20,852 nucleotides of DNA from an uncultured Collinsella sp. (GTDB lineage: Bacteria; Actinomycetota; Coriobacteriia; Coriobacteriales; Coriobacteriaceae). The stretch lies in assembly GCA_900541195.1 (NCBI GenBank), contig UQIY01000040.1:1-20852 (forward strand), given 5' to 3'. The notes beneath the pieces are model-generated. The model was not told the DNA's origin. It saw only the letters and a list, made by a program, of their open reading frames with translations, and did no database searches. The first letter of the stretch is position 1. Each line of letters opens with the position of its first letter. Made by a program: the position numbers and the translations under genes. Below are positions 20,197-20,852 of the stretch, piece by piece.

Positions 20197-20326
20197 GGAC
20201 CTGGGCGGGCGTATAGGGCAACATCGCCTGCTCGGACAGTCCTGCGCAAGACGGAGAGCACATTAAGTGCTCTCCTTTGCGTGCGGAACTCGCGATCGAT
20301 GTTGCCCTATGCGCCCGCCCAGGTCC
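20197..20326. repeat. Long nested palindrome (130 bp) downstream of pcrA
   Basis: Outer arms of 30 bp (20197-20226, starting GGACCTGGGCGGGCG; 20297-20326, ending CGCCCGCCCAGGTCC) match at 29 of 30 positions, the exception being a G-U pair. Inside, GGAGAGCAC (20253-20261) and GTGCTCTCC (20267-20275) form a second hairpin with loop ATTAA, followed by TTTGCG. It starts 8 bp after the pcrA stop. It may end pcrA transcription, but the outer arms are far longer than that needs. It has no gene in it. Confidence 0.7.
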
Positions 20327-20409
20327 TTAGTTAAGGTTGCTTGCGAACATCGCTTTGCTTGTCTGCCTTTTTGGTCTGGAGAGCCGGGTGGGCTGATAAA
20401 TAGATATGG

Positions 20410-20455
20410 CAAGGGGCTCTCCCGTACATGGACGGGGGAGCCCCTTGTTTCGTTT
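20410..20455. terminator. Terminator between pcrA and manA
   Basis: CAAGGGGCTCTCCCGT (20410-20425) pairs with ACGGGGGAGCCCCTTG (20432-20447), with one G-U pair and a 6-nt loop. On the plus strand TTTCGTTT follows. On the minus strand CCATATCTATTTAT follows, so it may also serve the convergent manA. Confidence 0.85.
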
Positions 20456-20471
20456 GGGTTGTTGGTGCGAT

Positions 20472-20793
20472 CTACAGGTGCGAGATGATTAGTTCCATCT
20501 TGCCCTCGAGTTCAATCTTGTCCACGGTGCTCGGGGCCAGCAGGTGGCTTCCCTTGTGGACGGGGTCGCCGCAGACGGTGCCTTCGCCGTCGATGACCGA
20601 CAGACACATGAAGGGCCAGCGCTGGTCGAGGGTCTTGCTGCCGTCGACGCGCACGCGATCGACGGTGTAGCAGGAGTTAGACTCGAGCTCGGTCACGCCG
20701 TCGACTTCGGGCGCGGTCACGGTACCGTCGACCGGAGCCTGAGCATCAAAATCGATGCAGTCGAGGCTCTGCTCAATGTGCAGCGGGCGCAGC
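20472..20793 (-). CDS. manA: Mannose-6-phosphate isomerase, class I, C-terminal part (5' truncated)
   Basis: Only the last 107 residues are present; the gene enters from the right and is cut by the adapter at 20794. The visible part is the C-terminal cupin-like region: CYTVDRVRVDGS, FMCLSVIDGEGTV, KGSHLLAPSTVDKIELEG and the ending MELIISHL. The KG-x-H-x-L-x-P ... LIxSHL ending is what I know from Firmicutes and actinobacterial ManA, which interconverts mannose-6-phosphate and fructose-6-phosphate. The zinc-site residues of the N-terminal domain are not in the window, so the assignment rests on this tail. An ATG inside the adapter creates the false N-terminus MGSEMCIRDR in the same frame. Confidence 0.75.
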
Positions 20794-20852
20794 CTGTCTC
20801 TTATACACATCTCCGATCCCACGAGACCGGAGCCTATATCGTATGCCGTCTT
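20794..20852 (-). other. Illumina Nextera adapter (mosaic end, Read 2, i7 index, P7 end)
   Basis: The mosaic end CTGTCTCTTATACACATCT is at 20794-20812, followed by CCGATCCCACGAGAC (20813-20827; one mismatch to the standard CCGAGCCCACGAGAC). The index CGGAGCCT (20828-20835; I recall Nextera N720) follows, then ATATCGTATGCCGTCTT (20836-20852; one mismatch to ATCTCGTATGCCGTCTT). The mismatches look like read errors. Genomic sequence ends at 20793. Confidence 0.98.

Overview
The window is a 20.85 kb assembly contig of high-G+C DNA (above 60% by eye in most genes, much lower across hipBA). The gene complement, codon preference and intergenic style fit a gut actinobacterium of the class Coriobacteriia, most likely Collinsella; this assignment is inference. 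Both ends are not biological. Bases 1-48 are an Illumina Nextera P5/i5/Read-1 adapter and 20794-20852 are the matching Read-2/i7/P7 adapter, so the first and last genes are cut at the adapter junctions and any 'start codon' lying in the adapter is false.

Layout, left to right: the 3' part of a secreted, sortase-anchored CAP-domain protein with long alanine-rich coiled coils (49-2260) and a strong terminator; a small membrane-anchored protein with a Cys-rich putative zinc module (2359-2715); a small two-helix membrane protein (2869-3108) followed by two metallophosphoesterases with an ATGA overlap (3149-4509); a convergent glutamyl-Q tRNA(Asp) synthetase (5535-4525); a 558-bp gene-poor stretch with hairpins and a dispersed repeat; a DUF2207-type membrane protein with a Gly-rich tail (6094-8037); a GNAT acetyltransferase on the minus strand (8819-8178); purH (9097-10704); an unrecognised 235-residue protein (10982-11689); a BceRS-like two-component system (11873-13597); a HipBA-type toxin-antitoxin module with two palindromic operators (13640-15239); a universal stress protein on the minus strand (15767-15330), divergent from uppP (TTG start, 16016-16996); pcrA/uvrD helicase (17289-20189); and the C-terminal end of a class I mannose-6-phosphate isomerase on the minus strand, cut by the right adapter.

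Most of the window is core metabolism, DNA maintenance and cell envelope. The likely accessory pieces are the surface protein and the low-G+C hipBA module. The intergenic DNA is unusually rich in dyads. Three long nested palindromes (10750-10849, 17020-17103, 20197-20326) follow purH, the hairpin before the next gene, uppP and pcrA, and a short dispersed dyad built around GGGACGG(A/G)GG occurs three times. I found no tRNA, rRNA, CRISPR array, transposase or phage gene, and no clear novel defence or biosynthetic system. The strongest leads are the twin-operator hipBA, a BceRS-like system with no BceAB transporter nearby, the three-gene phosphoesterase operon and the palindromic intergenic elements.
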